Shown one piece after another: positions 6,512 through 12,305 of a stretch of DNA of 12,305 nt (positions are counted from its first letter, which is position 1; the number at the start of each line of letters is the position of its first letter). Below the pieces are notes generated by a model. It was not told where the DNA came from. It searched no databases and saw only the letters and a list, made by a program, of their open reading frames with translations. Source of the stretch: Chloroflexota bacterium. GTDB taxonomy: Bacteria > Chloroflexota > Anaerolineae > Aggregatilineales > UBA2796. The stretch spans positions 1 to 12,305 of the forward strand of contig RFIM01000176.1 of NCBI GenBank assembly GCA_003695215.1, written 5' to 3'. The translations under genes and the position numbers were made by a program.

Positions 6512-7396
6512 ATGCTTGTTTTGAAGATTCCAGAGAAGGTGAATGACGGATTCTACGATTACGCTAGACTATTCAAACTGTGGCAACGCCTCAATAGAGA
6601 GACTGAAGCGCAAGAAATTGAGCTGGATTTCACAGATTGCGTGTTTTTCAGACAAAATGGCGTGGCCTTCGTCTTAGGGTTAGCGCGGTTGGCGCAAAGC
6701 AAAGGCATGCAGCTCTCTGTGAAGCAGCCCAAGAAGCAAGAGGTCTGGCTGAACCTTGAGAAAAACGGCTTCGCAGCTGCGCTTGGCCTGCCACATAGCT
6801 CCTTGAGCAGCACAGCTGTGCCTGTGCGTGAGGATCGCAGCAAAAATGAGCCTGAATTCATTGAGTATCTGAAAAATTACTGGCTGCGCGACGAGCGAGT
6901 CCGCTTGAGCGATGCCTTGAAGGGCGTGATCATCTCCACAGTGCTAGAGGCGTACGTGAATGTTTTCGATCACGCGCGTTCGCCGATTGGCGCTTTTACC
7001 TGCGGTCAGTTTTATCCGCATCTGAACGAGATTGTGCTGACGCTGGTGGATTTTGGCATCGGCATTCCTGCGACTGTGCGCGCGCGGCGTGGGCAGCCTG
7101 ATCTGAGCGCGAGAGAAGCCATGAGCTGGGTCTTTCAGGATGGCAATACGACGCAAGCTGGCCCGCGAGGCAACGGCCTGAAGATTCTGAAAGAGTTCGT
7201 CAAGCTCAATCAGGGCAGCCTGGATATCTACAGCGAAGATTGCCATGGATGCATTGATAAAAATGGCGAGAATTTCCAAACGCGACGGGCGAATTTCACA
7301 GGCACGATCGTGCAGATCAGATTGAAATCTGACCAGGCATGCTACAAGCTCTCGGATGAGCCAACAGCCGATGATGCTGAAGAATGGTTCTTCTGA
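6512..7396 (+). CDS. STAS-like / GHKL ATPase fusion protein (cassette gene 1)
   Basis: A 294-residue protein of unknown function with two recognisable parts. Residues 1-100 look like a STAS fold: a strand ELDFTDCVFF, then NGVAFVLGLARLAQSKG, then a strand QLSVK. Residues 115-272 are a GHKL (histidine kinase/Hsp90-type) ATPase. The N-box has Glu146, Asn150 and Asp153-His154 (LEAYVNVFDHA), the G1 box is DFGIGIP (180-186), the G2 box is GPRGNGLKIL (217-226), and the third glycine motif is NFTGTIVQI. The N-box resembles that of RsbW/SpoIIAB anti-sigma kinases more than sensor kinases, and no phospho-acceptor His domain is present. In the STAS part, the position of the phosphorylated Ser in SpoIIAA appears to be Asn49. 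A CxxC (244-247) lies in the C-terminal region. The Shine-Dalgarno GGAGGA (6499-6504) is inside ruvC, 7 bases before the ATG. Its DNA is AT-richer than ruvC. A regulatory ATPase or kinase is inferred. Confidence 0.82.
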   Translation: MLVLKIPEKVNDGFYDYARLFKLWQRLNRETEAQEIELDFTDCVFFRQNGVAFVLGLARLAQSKGMQLSVKQPKKQEVWLNLEKNGFAAALGLPHSSLSSTAVPVREDRSKNEPEFIEYLKNYWLRDERVRLSDALKGVIISTVLEAYVNVFDHARSPIGAFTCGQFYPHLNEIVLTLVDFGIGIPATVRARRGQPDLSAREAMSWVFQDGNTTQAGPRGNGLKILKEFVKLNQGSLDIYSEDCHGCIDKNGENFQTRRANFTGTIVQIRLKSDQACYKLSDEPTADDAEEWFF

Positions 7397-7410
7397 GCAA
7401 GGAGATCGAG

Positions 7411-7770
7411 ATGAATCGCATTCAGTTGGCCGAGCAGATCGGCAAGTATTGTGTCACAGTCCAGGATGGGCAGCGCGTTTACGCTCAGATTTATCCGTTG
7501 CTGAAAGCTGCACAGCCCGTGCAATTGGACTTTGCAGGCGTGCAAGTTGTCGCTTCGCCGTTCCTGAACGTCGCCGTTGGGCGGCTGCTGCGCGATTTCG
7601 ATTCTGAGACGCTCAACAAGCTCTTGAAGTTCGAGAACCTTGCCGTCGGCTTCAAGCCGATCTTGCGGCGCGTTATTGAGAATGCCAAGCGCTACTATGC
7701 CGATCCGAAATATCGTGAGGCGGTTGAGGCAGTGATCACCAAGCGTGAAGAGGATTTTGATGCCGATTAA
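7411..7770 (+). CDS. DUF4325-type STAS-like small protein (cassette gene 2)
   Basis: A 119-residue protein resembling the STAS-like family DUF4325, whose members often neighbour GHKL ATPases. The diagnostic core is PVQLDFAGVQVVASPFLNVAVGRLL (two pieces, about 36-47 and 48-60): a hydrophobic strand, then Ser49-Pro-Phe-Leu-Asn, then a helix containing GRLL. Ser49 sits near the place of the phosphorylated serine in SpoIIAA-type STAS proteins, which would suit control by the neighbouring ATPase; this is inference. The C-terminal third is helical and charged. I choose ATG 7411 because AAGGAG (7399-7404) lies 6 bases upstream; the frame is open further back to 7384, but that would overlap gene 1. 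The start is 14 bases after the stop of gene 1, and the end overlaps the next gene by 11 bases. It is probably a partner of cassette gene 1. Confidence 0.8.
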   Translation: MNRIQLAEQIGKYCVTVQDGQRVYAQIYPLLKAAQPVQLDFAGVQVVASPFLNVAVGRLLRDFDSETLNKLLKFENLAVGFKPILRRVIENAKRYYADPKYREAVEAVITKREEDFDAD

Positions 7771-8377
7771 CCTACGTGCAAGCGTGGTCAGTGTGCGGGA
7801 CGATCAGCCGCGATCGAGCGATGTCTTCCTGCTGGATACTAATGTGCTCTACTGGACGTGCTACGAGAAAGCCTTGTCGTTAGCGAGCCAACAAGAGCAA
7901 GATTCGCGCAAAGCGAGCCTTTATTCGGCGTACGTGAATCGCGCACTCTCAGTCGGCGCGACGCTCACGAAATGCATCGTCTCTTTGGCAGAACTGGCGC
8001 ACGTGATTGAGCGCGATGAGTGGGAGATTTTCAGGTGCAGTGAGCCTGAGATTAAGCTGAAAGACTACCGACATCAACTTGATAAACGGCGCGAAGTGGT
8101 AGAGCAGTTCCAGATGGCTTGGCTTTTGGCAGAAGGGATAACTGATCAGCGTTCGTTGCCTGTGGTCACAGATGCGCACGGCCTGCGTGAGACGCTGCAG
8201 CTCGCTGCGATAGATAGCTATGACGTGTTCATCTATCATGCAGCCCGCAGCGCACAGATTCGCCAGATTCTGACGGACGATGCGGACTATGGCGAGCTGC
8301 CTGACGTGCAGATATTCACGGCCAATTCAAAGCTGATCGATCTGGCACGCAAGCAAGGGAAACTTATCAGGCGATGA
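7760..8377 (+). CDS. PIN-domain protein, putative ribonuclease (cassette gene 3)
   Basis: A 205-residue PIN-fold protein; PIN domains are Mg/Mn-dependent nucleases, most often RNases and frequently toxins. The acidic set is visible: Asp26 (FLLDTNVLYW), Glu78 (SLAELAHVIER), Asp152 or Asp155 (IDSYDVFIYHAA) and Asp173/Asp174 (ILTDDADYG). It should therefore be catalytically competent. It is longer than typical VapC toxins (about 130-150 residues). The additions are a 20-residue lead-in and an extended, charged helical insert (about 40-70 and 85-115). No VapB-like antitoxin precedes it; its upstream neighbours are the STAS-like and GHKL genes. I choose ATG 7760, which has GAAGAGGA (7747-7754) 5 bases upstream; a GTG at 7745 is possible. 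It overlaps cassette gene 2 by 11 bases and ruvA by 4 bases (ATGA), implying translational coupling on both sides. Confidence 0.85.
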   Translation: MPINLRASVVSVRDDQPRSSDVFLLDTNVLYWTCYEKALSLASQQEQDSRKASLYSAYVNRALSVGATLTKCIVSLAELAHVIERDEWEIFRCSEPEIKLKDYRHQLDKRREVVEQFQMAWLLAEGITDQRSLPVVTDAHGLRETLQLAAIDSYDVFIYHAARSAQIRQILTDDADYGELPDVQIFTANSKLIDLARKQGKLIRR

Positions 8378-8952
8378 TCGAGCGGATTATCGGCCAGGTC
8401 ATCAAACGCCAGGACGATGCACTTGTGGTTTTGATCGGCGGCGTTGGCTTGCAAGTGCGTGCCACGCGCAGCGCGTTGGAGCAGGCGCAGGTCGGCGCTG
8501 AGATCATGCTCTACACGCATTTGATGGTGCGCGAAGACGAGCTGAGCCTGTACGGCTTCAGCAGCGAGGATGAGCGCGCGCTCTTCGAGACGCTGATCAC
8601 AGTCTCAGGTGTGGGCGCCAAATTGGCGCTCGCTATTCTCAGCACGCTCAGCACCGATCAGCTGCGCCTTGCCGTGCGCCGCGCTGAGCCCGAGCTGCTC
8701 ATGCGCGTATCGGGCATTGGCAAGAAGACGGCCGAGAAGATCATCTTCGAACTCAAGGATAAAATCGGCGTGGCTGCTGATGCCCTGAGCGAACTGGCCG
8801 CGATCAATGATGCCGATGCAGACGTCATTGCGGCGCTGACGAGCATGGGCTTCAGCATCGTTGAGGCGCAAAGCGCTATCCAGCGCTTGCCACCTGATGC
8901 ACCTAAGGAGATTGAAGCGCGAGTCCTGCTCGCTTTGCAGAACTTGGGCTGA
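8374..8952 (+). CDS. ruvA: Holliday junction DNA helicase subunit RuvA
   Basis: A tetrameric protein that binds Holliday junctions and loads the RuvB motor for branch migration. At 192 residues it is complete. The N-terminal OB fold (1-65) starts MIERIIGQVI and includes HLMVREDELSLYGF. Domain II (about 70-135) has two helix-hairpin-helix motifs, VSGVGAKLALAIL and VSGIGKKTAEKIIFELKDK. A short acidic linker then leads to the C-terminal three-helix domain (about 147-192, with AALTSMGFSIVEAQSAI) that contacts RuvB. The ATG overlaps the stop of the PIN gene (ATGA at 8374-8377) and has no strong Shine-Dalgarno of its own, so expression is probably coupled to the PIN gene. It is the last gene of the operon. 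ruvB is not adjacent. Confidence 0.97.
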   Translation: MIERIIGQVIKRQDDALVVLIGGVGLQVRATRSALEQAQVGAEIMLYTHLMVREDELSLYGFSSEDERALFETLITVSGVGAKLALAILSTLSTDQLRLAVRRAEPELLMRVSGIGKKTAEKIIFELKDKIGVAADALSELAAINDADADVIAALTSMGFSIVEAQSAIQRLPPDAPKEIEARVLLALQNLG

Positions 8953-8964
8953 ACGGCTCTGCTC

Positions 8965-8976
8965 TGCAAATTTGCA
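8965..8976. promoter_or_regulatory. Palindrome upstream of xylF, possible operator
   Basis: TGCAAATTTGCA is a perfect 12-bp inverted repeat in the 153-base gap between ruvA and xylF. A partial echo (TTGTGCAAAA, 8985-8994) follows. It could be a repressor or activator site for sugar-responsive control of the transporter, but no regulator gene is visible and the site is only short. Confidence 0.35.
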
Positions 8977-9034
8977 AAAAGCATTTGTGCAAAATACCAC
9001 ACGATCCTACGGTTATTTTTGCCTAGAGCAGGTG

Positions 9035-9040
9035 TAAAAT
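9035..9040 (+). promoter_or_regulatory. Candidate -10 box for the xylose-type transporter operon
   Basis: TAAAAT lies in the AT-rich gap after ruvA. Transcription would start near 9047, giving a leader of about 59 bases before the ATG at 9106. The -35 region (about 9012-9018) does not match consensus well, which would fit a promoter needing an activator. The rest of the gap (8953-9105) shows only the palindrome and the xylF ribosome site. Confidence 0.35.
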
Positions 9041-9089
9041 AGATGCCTGAGGCTTCTGCGCGCCTCGAAAAGTTGTTTTGCTTCACCAT

Positions 9090-9095
9090 GGAGGA
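9090..9095 (+). promoter_or_regulatory. Shine-Dalgarno that decides the xylF start
   Basis: GGAGGA lies 10 bases before ATG 9106. It excludes the longer in-frame starts at 9043 and 9088, which would lie before or on this site and would bury the signal peptide. Confidence 0.6.
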
Positions 9096-9105
9096 CAGGT
9101 TAACC

Positions 9106-10176
9106 ATGCGCAAGATTGTCGGTCTCTTTATGGTTGCCCTGCTGGTAGCGGGCGTTTTTGCAGGCTTCAGCGTCAAGAGCTACGCTCAGGAAGGGAGCAT
9201 CGTTGTGTTGCTGCCCGATGCAGCCTCATCAGCGCGCTGGGAAGCCGATGACCGTCGCTTCCTGGCTGCTGCCTTCGAAGAAGCAGGCGTCAAGTATAGC
9301 ATCGTGAACGCCAATGGCGATGCCGCACGTCAACTGACGCAGGCCGAGCAGGCGATCACGGAAGGCGCTAAGGTCATTTTGCTGGTCAACCTCGATAGCG
9401 GCTCCGGCGCGACCATCATCGAGAAAGCGCGCGAAGCGGGTGTTAAGGTGATCGACTACGACCGCCTGACTATTGAAGGCGAGGGCGCCGATTTCTACGT
9501 CAGCTTCGATAACGAAGCGGTCGGGCGCTTGCAAGGCGAAGGCCTAGTGGCGGCCGTGAAGGCAGCCGGCTTGGAGAAGCCGCGTGTGGCTGTTTTGAAT
9601 GGCTCGCCAACCGACAACAACGCCACGCTCTTCAAGAACGGCTACGATAGCGTGATCAATCCGCTGTTCGAGTCGGGCGAGTGGATCAAAGTGGCGGATG
9701 AGTGGGTGCCGGATTGGGATAACCAGCGCGCGCTGACCATCTTCGAGGCCATGTTGGCGGCCAGTGGCGGCCAGATCGACGCCGCCATTGCTGCTAATGA
9801 CGGCTTGGCAGGCGCCGTGATCGCAGCGCTTGAGAACGCTGGCAAGCCTTACATCCCTGTCACAGGCCAGGATGCAACCGTCAGCGGCATCCAGAACATC
9901 CTGATGGGCAAGCAGAGCATGACCGTCTACAAGGCCATCAAGGCCGAAGCTGAGGCGGCGGCTGCGCTCGCTATCGCCTTGCTCAAGGGCGAGCCGACCG
10001 ACGACCTGGTCACAGGCACGGTTAACAACGGCACACGCGACGTGCCTTCGGTGCTGCTGGTGCCAGTCAGCGTGACTAAGGACAACATCGCCGAGACTGT
10101 GATCGCCGACGGCTTCCGCACCTGGGAAGAGATCTGCGTCGGCGAGGTCGAGCAATTCTGCCCGAAGGATCGCTAG
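9106..10176 (+). CDS. xylF: Xylose-type sugar ABC transporter, substrate-binding protein XylF
   Basis: A 356-residue secreted periplasmic-binding-fold protein that captures a monosaccharide, most likely D-xylose or a related pentose, for the adjacent ATPase and permease. ATG 9106 gives a classical signal peptide: MRK, a hydrophobic core (about 4-22), and a likely cleavage after SYA (25-27). The mature protein follows E. coli XylF motif by motif: SARWEADDRRF, IDYDRL, FYVSFDNEAVGRLQ, NGSPTDNNATLFKNG, DEWVPDWDNQRAL, IAANDGLAGAVI, TGQDATVSGIQ, MTVYKAI, and an end resembling DVPS..LTP..V.K.NI..TVI.DGF. No lipobox cysteine is present, so it is not an obvious lipoprotein. Two cysteines near the end (344 and 352) could form a disulfide. 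It is first in the operon and is separated from the ATPase gene by two hairpins. The exact sugar is inferred. Confidence 0.9.
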   Translation: MRKIVGLFMVALLVAGVFAGFSVKSYAQEGSIVVLLPDAASSARWEADDRRFLAAAFEEAGVKYSIVNANGDAARQLTQAEQAITEGAKVILLVNLDSGSGATIIEKAREAGVKVIDYDRLTIEGEGADFYVSFDNEAVGRLQGEGLVAAVKAAGLEKPRVAVLNGSPTDNNATLFKNGYDSVINPLFESGEWIKVADEWVPDWDNQRALTIFEAMLAASGGQIDAAIAANDGLAGAVIAALENAGKPYIPVTGQDATVSGIQNILMGKQSMTVYKAIKAEAEAAAALAIALLKGEPTDDLVTGTVNNGTRDVPSVLLVPVSVTKDNIAETVIADGFRTWEEICVGEVEQFCPKDR

Positions 10177-10193
10177 GCACAGCTGCGCCTAGC
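10172..10193 (+). repeat. Hairpin overlapping the xylF stop codon
   Basis: A 7-bp perfect stem (GCTAGGC 10172-10178 with GCCTAGC 10187-10193) includes the TAG stop at 10174-10176. It lies immediately before the larger hairpin and may help protect the xylF message from 3' decay. Confidence 0.45.
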
Positions 10194-10212
10194 ACAAAAC
10201 GGCTCTCGAGGC

Positions 10213-10240
10213 GCTAAGGGCAGGGCTTCCTGCCCTTAGC
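10213..10240 (+). terminator. Intercistronic hairpin between xylF and the ATPase gene
   Basis: A perfect 12-bp stem (10213-10224 with 10229-10240) with a GCTT loop sits 36 bases after the xylF stop. No U-run follows, so it is probably a partial terminator or mRNA-stabilising element rather than a full stop. It would keep binding protein more abundant than the ATPase and permease, as seen in many binding-protein operons. Confidence 0.6.
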
Positions 10241-10287
10241 AGCACGCAACCCGATGCGTTCGTGATCATCTCCTGAGAAACCTTAAT

Positions 10288-11052
10288 ATGGAAACGACTC
10301 CGTTGCTTGAACTAAAAGGCGTCTCCAAGCGCTTTGGCGCAGTCCAAGCGTTGATGCGTGTGGACTTTTCAGTGCGCGCAGGCGAGGTGATGGCGCTGGT
10401 CGGCGATAACGGCGCCGGCAAATCTACGCTGATCAAGGGCATCGCGGGCATCTATCCTTTTGACGAAGGCGAGACCTACTTCGACGGCAAGCGCGTGACC
10501 ATTCACAATCCGCGTGAGGCAACGGCGCTCGGCATCGAGATCGTCTATCAGGATTTGGCGCTCGCCGATAACCTCGACGTCGTCGCCAACATGTTCTTAG
10601 GGCGCGAGAAGATGCAGTTCATCCAGCTGGATGAGGCACGCATGGAACTGGCCGCCATTGAGACGCTGACGTCGCTCTCGGTCACGACCTTGCGCTCGGT
10701 GCGCACGCCTGTGGCAGCCCTTTCAGGCGGCCAGCGCCAAGCCATTGCCATTGCTAAGGCTGTGCTGTGGAACTCGCGCTTGGTCATCCTAGACGAGCCG
10801 ACCGCTGCGCTCGGTGTGGCGCAAACGCGGCAGGTGCTGAACCTGGTGCGCAATCTTGCCGCCAAAGGCCTGGGCGTAGTGATCATCTCGCATAACTTGC
10901 ACGACGTCTTCGAATGCTCGGATCGGATCACGGTCTTACGGCTAGGGCAAAAAGTTGGCGAGTTCGTCACAGCTCAGACTACACAGCAGGAAGTCGTCCA
11001 TGCTATCACGGCCGGCGCGCTACAGCACGTGCCAGGGATGAAGGAATCATGA
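10288..11052 (+). CDS. Sugar ABC transporter ATPase, single-domain (half-size XylG-like)
   Basis: A 254-residue cytoplasmic ATP-binding subunit that powers the sugar importer. All nucleotide-binding motifs are present once: Walker A GDNGAGKST (39-47), Q-loop Gln88 (VYQDLAL), signature LSGGQ (145-149), Walker B RLVILDEP with Asp169 and Glu170, and switch His202 (SHN). E. coli XylG and most carbohydrate-uptake-2 ATPases are about 500 residues with two fused domains. This protein has only one, complete from start to natural stop, so it should act as a homodimer, like the FrcA-type single-domain members. The motif wording (SKRFGAVQAL, IHNPREA, ADNLDVVANMFLGRE) is typical of ribose/xylose/fructose ATPases. 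The stop overlaps the xylH ATG (ATGA at 11049-11052), so the two are translationally coupled. It follows xylF after a 111-base gap with hairpins. Confidence 0.9.
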   Translation: METTPLLELKGVSKRFGAVQALMRVDFSVRAGEVMALVGDNGAGKSTLIKGIAGIYPFDEGETYFDGKRVTIHNPREATALGIEIVYQDLALADNLDVVANMFLGREKMQFIQLDEARMELAAIETLTSLSVTTLRSVRTPVAALSGGQRQAIAIAKAVLWNSRLVILDEPTAALGVAQTRQVLNLVRNLAAKGLGVVIISHNLHDVFECSDRITVLRLGQKVGEFVTAQTTQQEVVHAITAGALQHVPGMKES

Positions 11053-12290
11053 GTGTAGATGACGCTTCAATGCAGCCGCGCAATGCGCTGCTGGAGAGCC
11101 GCGAACAGCAGACGCTCAGCGAGTACGTGCGAGCATACTTTCAGCGTGTGCGCGCGGGCGCGCTCGGGCCGTTGCCGATTATCATCGGCATTGTGGCAGT
11201 GGCGCTTTTCTTCCAATCGCGCAATCCGTCTTATCTAGCGCCGAACAACATTGTCAACCTGATTTTGCAGATGTCCGGCATCGCCATGATCGCCTTCGGC
11301 GTGGTCTTCGTGCTGCTCCTGGGCGAGATCGATCTCTCGGTCGCCTATGTCAGCGGCGTGGCAGGCGTGCTGGCCACTATTTTGATGCGGCCGCCCTATA
11401 ACCTTGAGTGGTACATCACAGTCCCGCTCGGCTTGCTAGCGGCGCTAGGCATCGGCACTCTGCAAGGCGCCTTGATCACGATCTTCCAACTGCCGTCCTT
11501 CATCGTGACCCTAGCAGGCTTGCTGGCCTGGAATGGCGCGATCCTATTGTTGGTAGGTGCAGGCGGCACCATTGGCATTCCGGCTTCACCTTTCCGCGAG
11601 GTGGCGAATGTCTATCTGGCGCCCGAGCTCGGCCTGGCTTTCGTGACGATCCTCGTCGTCGGCTACGCTGTAACCCAGTTGATCCAGTACCAAAGCCGAC
11701 GCGCGCAAGGCTTGAATGCCAAGCCACCGACTATCATCCTGATTCAGGTCGGCATGTTGGCGATTCTCGCCTTCGGCATTGTGCTGATCGTCAATCAGGA
11801 TCGCGGCTTGCCGCTGATCGGCGCTTTTGTGATCGTCGCCTTGGTCATTCTGACCTACATTGCGCGCAACACGCGCTTCGGGCGCTATGTCTTCGCTGTG
11901 GGCGGCAACAAAGAAGCAGCGCGGCGCGCGGGCATCCGTGTTGAGCGCGTGCGGCTGTACGTCTTCATGCTCTGCAGCTTCATGGCAGGCCTTGGCGGCA
12001 TCATCTTGACTTCGCGCCTGAAATCAGTCAGCGCTAATCAGGGCGGCGGGCAGCTGCTGCTCAACTGCATCTCAGCGGCCGTCATTGGCGGCACCAGCTT
12101 GTTCGGCGGGCGTGGCAGCGTCTATAGCGCCGTGTTGGGCGCCTTGCTGATCGCCATGGTTGAGAACGGCATGGTCTTCCTACGCTTGGAGACAGGCTGG
12201 CAGTTCATCATCACGGGCATTGTGCTAGTGCTGGCAGTTATCGTGGATTCGCTCTCGCAGCGCAGCCAAAAGCGCAGCGGCTTGGCCTGA
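11049..12290 (+). CDS. xylH: Xylose-type sugar ABC transporter permease XylH
   Basis: A 413-residue polytopic membrane protein of the ribose/xylose permease family that forms the translocation channel. A hydrophilic N-terminus of about 40 residues is followed by roughly ten hydrophobic segments, the first at about 41-57 (LPIIIGIVAVALFF) and the last near residue 400. Family hallmarks are GEIDLSVAYVSGVAG (about 92-106), NTRFGRYVFAVGGNKEAARRAGI in the large cytoplasmic loop that couples to the ATPase (two pieces, about 275-297), and CISAAVIGGTSLFGGRGSV (about 338-356). ATG 11049 overlaps the ATPase stop by 4 bases; GAAGGA (11040-11045) is unusually close, so coupling rather than a free ribosome site probably drives initiation. 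The same frame is open upstream to 10914, but that stretch lies inside the ATPase gene and is a shadow. The gene is complete, ending 15 bases before the window edge. Confidence 0.93.
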   Translation: MSVDDASMQPRNALLESREQQTLSEYVRAYFQRVRAGALGPLPIIIGIVAVALFFQSRNPSYLAPNNIVNLILQMSGIAMIAFGVVFVLLLGEIDLSVAYVSGVAGVLATILMRPPYNLEWYITVPLGLLAALGIGTLQGALITIFQLPSFIVTLAGLLAWNGAILLLVGAGGTIGIPASPFREVANVYLAPELGLAFVTILVVGYAVTQLIQYQSRRAQGLNAKPPTIILIQVGMLAILAFGIVLIVNQDRGLPLIGAFVIVALVILTYIARNTRFGRYVFAVGGNKEAARRAGIRVERVRLYVFMLCSFMAGLGGIILTSRLKSVSANQGGGQLLLNCISAAVIGGTSLFGGRGSVYSAVLGALLIAMVENGMVFLRLETGWQFIITGIVLVLAVIVDSLSQRSQKRSGLA

Positions 12291-12305
12291 ATGCGCCTTT
12301 CAGGC
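12285..12305 (+). terminator. Possible start of a terminator hairpin after xylH (cut by window end)
   Basis: GCCTGA at 12285-12290, including the stop codon, pairs with TCAGGC at 12300-12305, the last bases of the window. What follows is unseen, so whether this is a terminator cannot be decided. Confidence 0.25.

Noticed and set aside
6512..8377. Insertion sequence or integron origin for the three-gene cassette
   Set aside because: No transposase, terminal inverted repeats, target duplication or attC-like site was seen at the borders, which are overlapping reading frames.
9043..9105. Upstream extension of the xylF frame
   Set aside because: It would put 21 residues before the signal peptide and run over the Shine-Dalgarno at 9090-9095. 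It also begins at about the predicted transcription start.
9544..10155. 203-codon minus-strand open frame opposite xylF
   Set aside because: Antisense to a confident XylF, no ribosome site, and histidine/arginine-rich composition typical of a shadow frame.
10914..11048. Upstream extension of the xylH frame giving a 458-residue protein
   Set aside because: The extra residues lie inside the ATPase gene and look like an out-of-frame translation. The ATG at 11049, overlapping the ATPase stop, fits the family length.

Overview
This window is a GC-rich bacterial chromosome segment, densely coded on both strands. It carries eleven complete genes, one gene cut by the left edge, and no gene-free stretch longer than about 155 bases. 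The best guess for the host is a member of Chloroflexota. This is inferred from the style of the complex I subunits (for example LHRNHEK in NuoD, where most families have LHRGxEK), the three-gene sugar transporter with a half-size ATPase, and the general gene style. No rRNA or other decisive marker is present, so the assignment is tentative.

Layout. Bases 1-909 (+) hold lipoyl synthase LipA, open at the left edge. Bases 1009-2112 (+) hold a zinc, NAD-type aryl/benzyl alcohol dehydrogenase-like protein with its own candidate promoter. A perfect 13-bp hairpin at 2143-2174 separates it from a convergent minus-strand operon. In transcription order that operon is an IscX-like Fe-S protein (5940-5698), nuoB (5643-4945), a fused nuoCD (4921-3089) and nuoI (3074-2181). 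These Nuo proteins are exactly the quinone-reducing Q module of complex I; no membrane-arm or NADH-module genes are present. NuoI has an unusual Ala/Pro/Glu-rich tail of about 80 residues.

A 73-bp divergent region (5941-6013) with facing -10-like boxes then leads into a plus-strand operon: ruvC, three cassette genes, ruvA. The cassette is (i) a fused STAS-like/GHKL ATPase protein, (ii) a small DUF4325-type STAS-like protein and (iii) a PIN-domain protein. It is stitched into the ruv operon by tight spacing, an internal Shine-Dalgarno, an 11-base overlap and a 4-base ATGA overlap. It is AT-richer than the ruv genes. This is the most likely place for an undescribed system: a partner-switch-like ATPase/STAS pair that could control a PIN ribonuclease, co-expressed with Holliday-junction repair.

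Bases 9106-12290 (+) encode a xylose-type ABC importer: secreted binding protein XylF, a single-domain ATPase (half of the usual XylG) and permease XylH. A palindrome and a -10-like box lie upstream, and two hairpins lie between the binding-protein gene and the ATPase gene. These hairpins probably set the excess of binding protein over the membrane components. The window ends just after xylH.
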